A DNA stretch of 8,658 nucleotides from contig JAGWBY010000004.1 of NCBI GenBank assembly GCA_021295675.1, positions 44,753 through 53,410 on the forward strand, given 5' to 3'. The position numbers were made by a program, and so were the translations under genes. Shown piece by piece: positions 6,075 through 8,658 of the stretch; the first letter of the stretch is position 1, and every line of letters starts with the position of its first letter. The stretch is from Candidatus Latescibacterota bacterium (GTDB lineage Bacteria; Latescibacterota; UBA2968; UBA8231). Under the pieces are notes generated by a model. That model was given only the letters and a program-made list of their open reading frames with translations. It ran no database searches and was not told the origin of the DNA.

Positions 6075-6275
6075 GATGATCGACAGTTGACCTTTGGCAA
6101 TTTCTGGGAAAGTACGCTCACTTGGTCGCCCGACGGTACCCATATTGCCGTTGGACGGATAGTGGACATGGAAACGCGCTACGATATCTATATGGTCCCG
6201 CTAGACGGTGGTGCCGAAGAGCGGGTGACCGATGATCCGCACGATGACATGGACCCGAGTTGGACGCCGTTTTGA
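6075..6275 (+). pseudogene. C-terminal remnant of a TolB/PD40 beta-propeller protein
   Basis: About 66 codons encode two PD40/TolB-type blades: RQLTFGNFWESTLTWSPDG, then DIYMVPLDGGAEERVTDDP and DPSWTPF before TGA 6273-6275. 'LTWSPDG..IA' and 'DIY.V.LDGG....VTD.P..D..PSW' are the classic propeller strand signatures. Proteins of this type have several blades plus a signal peptide; here the rest is absent. The recognisable sequence starts directly after the thioredoxin stop and shares its frame (DDRQLTFG from 6075). A TTG at 6087 could start a 62-residue product, but no Shine-Dalgarno supports it. The likeliest reading is a leftover from a deletion or recombination that placed the thioredoxin gene against the tail of a propeller gene. 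Confidence 0.7.
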
Positions 6276-6327
6276 GCAGCGGGATGGAGGGAATTAGAAT
6301 AACGCATGAGAGAGGAATGCACGGACA

Positions 6328-7914
6328 ATGAGCAGAACGGCTGTTTCACTTATAACGCTGGCGCTTGTGATTTTATCGGAAGCCCGCTTTGCCGAAGCCG
6401 TGGAGTTTGCCGACCCCACCTTAGAAGCTGCTATTCGCGCCAAAATCGCTAAGGGAGAAGGCCCGATTGCAGCCGAAGACTTGCTCTCCATTGTCGAACT
6501 CGAACTCATTAGCGGCGCGATTGCAGATTTGTCTGGCATCGAAGCGCTGGAAAATTTAGAAATGCTGGTGCTGGTGGACCATCGCTTGGTGGACATTTCG
6601 CCCTTGGCCGGTCTGAAAAAGCTGCGGGCACTGGACTTGGCCAATAACCGGATCGTCGATATTGCGCCGCTTTCTTCGCTGTCGGCGCTGATCTTTTTGA
6701 GTCTTACTTCTAATAGTGTGAGCGATCTGTCGCCCCTGTCTTCGCTGGACCAGTTGCAGGTGTTGCTGTTAGACGAAAATCGCGTCGCGGACATTAGCCC
6801 GCTACTTGGTTTGTCGATGTTAGAGCAAGTATTGCTACGGGGTAATCCCCTGAATGCAGAGGCGCTTGACGTTCACATTCCCTCGCTGATAGAACAAGGG
6901 GTAGAAGTCCTTTATAATCTCCCCGAAGACTCGGCCGCAATTTTCGATGAGAGCGGTGTGCGCTTGCCGGTCTGGCAACCTATAGGACCTGTCATAGAGT
7001 CGTGGCAGCCGGGCGTTTATAGTTTGGCGATTTCTCCGCATGATCCAGAAAGACTCTATGCCTTAGCCCAAAACGGCTTGTGGCGGTCGCAAGATGGAGG
7101 CCGACAATGGGAAAAAATGAGCCTTATGGCGAAGAGCTATGGACTCGGCAGTCGCGTCGATGCGTTGCTGGTTGATCGCCTATCGCCTTCCACGCTCTAT
7201 GTCGAAGATGGTCCGCTACACGAGCCCGAGCTATTAAAAAGCGACGATGGCGGGCTTTCTTGGCAATTGATAGCAAGCCCTAGTGCCGACCCTTGCGCCG
7301 GTGGAAGTGGTTTCCCGCCGAACACTCTTTTGGCATCCGACCTGCAAAGGCCCGGTCGGCTCTACTCAATTAGCTGCGGTGCGCTCGCGCTATCGGATGA
7401 TGGCGGGCAGAGCTGGTATGAACCCCAGCACAGCAATGGCGGCCTCGTCCGCGTAGAAGGGTCTTCGCCCCTCTTTTTGCAGCATCCGCGCAACGCACAG
7501 ATTCTCTACGCTGGCTTTTTTCATCGAGGGATCTCCACGTTTCTGGCACGCAGCGACGATGGCGGGGAAACGTGGCGGGACCGGAACACCATCGAACTGC
7601 CTTTAAGGGCGATGGCGGTCGATCCCGAAAATGAGCGGGCGCTCTTTGCCGTTAGCGCAGATACGCTCCACAACAGTCTGTACAACAGTCTGGACGGCGG
7701 CCTAAGCTGGCAGGGGGTTGCCGAGTTGCCGATTGACGCTGCTTGGGGCCTAGTCCTCCATCCCCTAGACACTACCCGGATGATCGTTTGGGACAGGGCC
7801 GCCACTTGGCAGTCCACCGATGCGGGACAGTCGTGGGAGCGGCTGCCGATTGACTCTATTGTTCAGCTCGAAACCGATCCATTGCAGGCCGAACTGTCAG
7901 TGGCACCGACGTAA
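6328..7914 (+). CDS. Secreted leucine-rich-repeat plus Asp-box beta-propeller protein (first part of frameshifted gene)
   Basis: A 528-codon frame starting at ATG 6328; a weak purine-rich agagagga about 11 nt upstream may be its ribosome site. Residues 1-24 look like a signal peptide (SLITLALVILSEARFAEA). Residues about 53-176 contain five to six 22-residue SDS22/internalin-type LRRs with repeated LxxLxLxxNxVxDISPL spacing (for example LRALDLANNRIVDIAPLSSL). From about residue 225 comes a sortilin/BNR-like propeller with six Asp-box motifs: SQDGGRQW (254), SDDGGLSW (305), SDDGGQSW (356), SDDGGETW (409), SLDGGLSW (454) and STDAGQSW (496). Such proteins are extracellular binding or scaffold proteins; no enzymatic residues can be assigned, so sialidase activity is not claimed. 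The frame ends at TAA 7912-7914 just as a new blade begins, and the protein continues in another frame. Confidence 0.88.
   Translation: MSRTAVSLITLALVILSEARFAEAVEFADPTLEAAIRAKIAKGEGPIAAEDLLSIVELELISGAIADLSGIEALENLEMLVLVDHRLVDISPLAGLKKLRALDLANNRIVDIAPLSSLSALIFLSLTSNSVSDLSPLSSLDQLQVLLLDENRVADISPLLGLSMLEQVLLRGNPLNAEALDVHIPSLIEQGVEVLYNLPEDSAAIFDESGVRLPVWQPIGPVIESWQPGVYSLAISPHDPERLYALAQNGLWRSQDGGRQWEKMSLMAKSYGLGSRVDALLVDRLSPSTLYVEDGPLHEPELLKSDDGGLSWQLIASPSADPCAGGSGFPPNTLLASDLQRPGRLYSISCGALALSDDGGQSWYEPQHSNGGLVRVEGSSPLFLQHPRNAQILYAGFFHRGISTFLARSDDGGETWRDRNTIELPLRAMAVDPENERALFAVSADTLHNSLYNSLDGGLSWQGVAELPIDAAWGLVLHPLDTTRMIVWDRAATWQSTDAGQSWERLPIDSIVQLETDPLQAELSVAPT
7896..7913 (+). other. Frameshift site in the LRR/propeller gene
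   Basis: Frame one reads DPLQAELSVAPT then stops; the -1 frame reads SGTDVTPGSIHHS. Family blades usually run 'DP..PELLYAGT...GSIYRS', so QAELSV must join GTDVT. One missing base near 7899-7907 would restore it. There is no slippery heptamer or nearby stem that I can see. Confidence 0.65.
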
Positions 7915-8658
7915 CTCCAGGATCCATACACCACTCGGCGGACTGGGGCCGGACGTGGAGTAAGATAGCGCTGGTCGACCAAACCCGAATGGCCGAATCG
8001 CTCTTGATTGCCGATGATGGGTCGCTGTGGGTGGGGTCGGGACAATGGCAAAATGGATTATTCGAACCGAGCTTGTTGATAAGCCGCGACCAAGGAGCGC
8101 GCTGGAATGAACAGTTACGCGAAGTGAACAACCCCAGTTTGGATACCAGTTTTGGCTTTTCCTCTCCGATTGGTTTCGGCCCCATTGATCGCTTGCTGAT
8201 CGACGCGAACGATTCGAACCTAGTATGGGCTCATACCAGGTACTGGTTTATGCAAAGTAGGGATGCTGGCGCATCGTGGACCTTATTTGCGCCGGGGTTG
8301 GAACAGGGTGCATACGGACAGTCTGTAGATAGGCAGCCGCATATCATGCAGAAGACAGCAGGGGAGGGCGCGCATTTCCTAGTCGATCCGACGTCGCCTT
8401 CTAAAAATTTGTATCGCAGCCGAGACCAAGGTCAGACTTGGCAGTTCATTCAGGAGCGGGTCAGCGCAGCAATGGTACACGGCACTAGCCTGTATGCGTC
8501 TGTAGGCTCCCGATTCTGGCAGAGCGACAATGAAGGCGACGACTGGCAACGGATTGCCAACCTACACGGGTATGCCTTGGCGGTGCATCCCCGCACGCAG
8601 GATTTTTACATGGCCAATGATCTCGGACTCTTGCGCTCTAGCGATGGAGGAGTTTCTT
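7896..8658 (+). CDS. Continuation of the Asp-box propeller protein in the -1 frame (runs off the right edge)
   Basis: After 7896 the -1 frame is open without a stop to the last base, about 254 codons. It reads GTDVTPGSIHHSADWGRTWS and carries further Asp-box motifs at the same spacing style as the upstream part: SADWGRTW (7935-7958), SRDQGARW (8082-8105), SRDAGASW (8256-8279), SRDQGQTW (8418-8441), SDNEGDDW (8523-8546) and the start of SSDGGVS (8637-8657). Strand patterns such as LIDANDSNLVWAHT and ALAVHPRTQDFYMANDLGLL also match the preceding blades. It is therefore the second half of the 6328 gene, making at least twelve Asp boxes in total; the true C-terminus is outside the window. An in-frame ATG at 7989 could be miscalled as an independent start, but it would cut through a blade. 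Confidence 0.85.

Noticed and set aside
6060..6090. Recoded TGA (selenocysteine or read-through) joining thioredoxin and the propeller tail
   Set aside because: The thioredoxin domain ends normally (AAIEKSL), the TGA is not at a redox position, and no obvious stem-loop follows; in-frame placement has a one-in-three chance.
6294..6794. Minus-strand frame of 166 codons over the LRR region
   Set aside because: A Ser-rich shadow created by the repetitive Leu/Asp/Ser codons of the LRRs on the plus strand.

Overview
The window reads as chromosome of an uncultivated, moderately GC-rich (about mid-50s % by eye), Gram-negative-type bacterium using the standard code. It pairs a DUF6785/DUF6784 transporter-like membrane protein with a secreted TlpA-type thioredoxin protein carrying a long N-terminal extension, a TolB/PD40 propeller remnant and a leucine-rich-repeat plus Asp-box propeller protein. 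From general knowledge of where these families are abundant, this points to Poribacteria, Latescibacterota or a nearby Planctomycetota/FCB-like lineage. That placement is inference; there is no rRNA or marker gene here.

Layout. Positions 1-205 hold the 3' end of a HigA-type antitoxin. Positions 244-1530 (+) encode an intact type II NADH dehydrogenase-like flavoprotein. Positions 1553-3497 (-) hold the multi-spanning membrane protein, converging on the dehydrogenase and split into two frames at a G4 tract (3088-3091). Positions 3498-3960 are intergenic, with a clear plus-strand intrinsic terminator (3748-3779) and a strong Shine-Dalgarno site for the next gene. Positions 3961-6074 (+) encode an exported protein with an N-terminal beta domain, a helical region, a DHDHDHDHD tract, five 31-33-residue tandem repeats and a C-terminal CVPC thioredoxin domain; it is split by an indel near 4300-4310. 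Positions 6075-6275 are the orphan C-terminal end of a TolB-like propeller, directly abutting and in frame with the preceding TGA. Positions 6328-8658 (+) encode a secreted LRR plus Asp-box propeller protein, broken near 7896-7913 but continuing in another frame to the window edge.

How the genes fit together. No single pathway is evident. The left part is housekeeping-like (respiratory flavoprotein, antitoxin). The right part, 3961 to the end, is a run of envelope or secreted repeat proteins on one strand. Three long genes each carry one single-base-type frame break, and one gene is reduced to a fragment. Either the assembly has residual indel errors or this is a decaying, repeat-rich accessory region; the sequence alone cannot decide. 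The most novel-looking element is the repeat array embedded in the thioredoxin protein.
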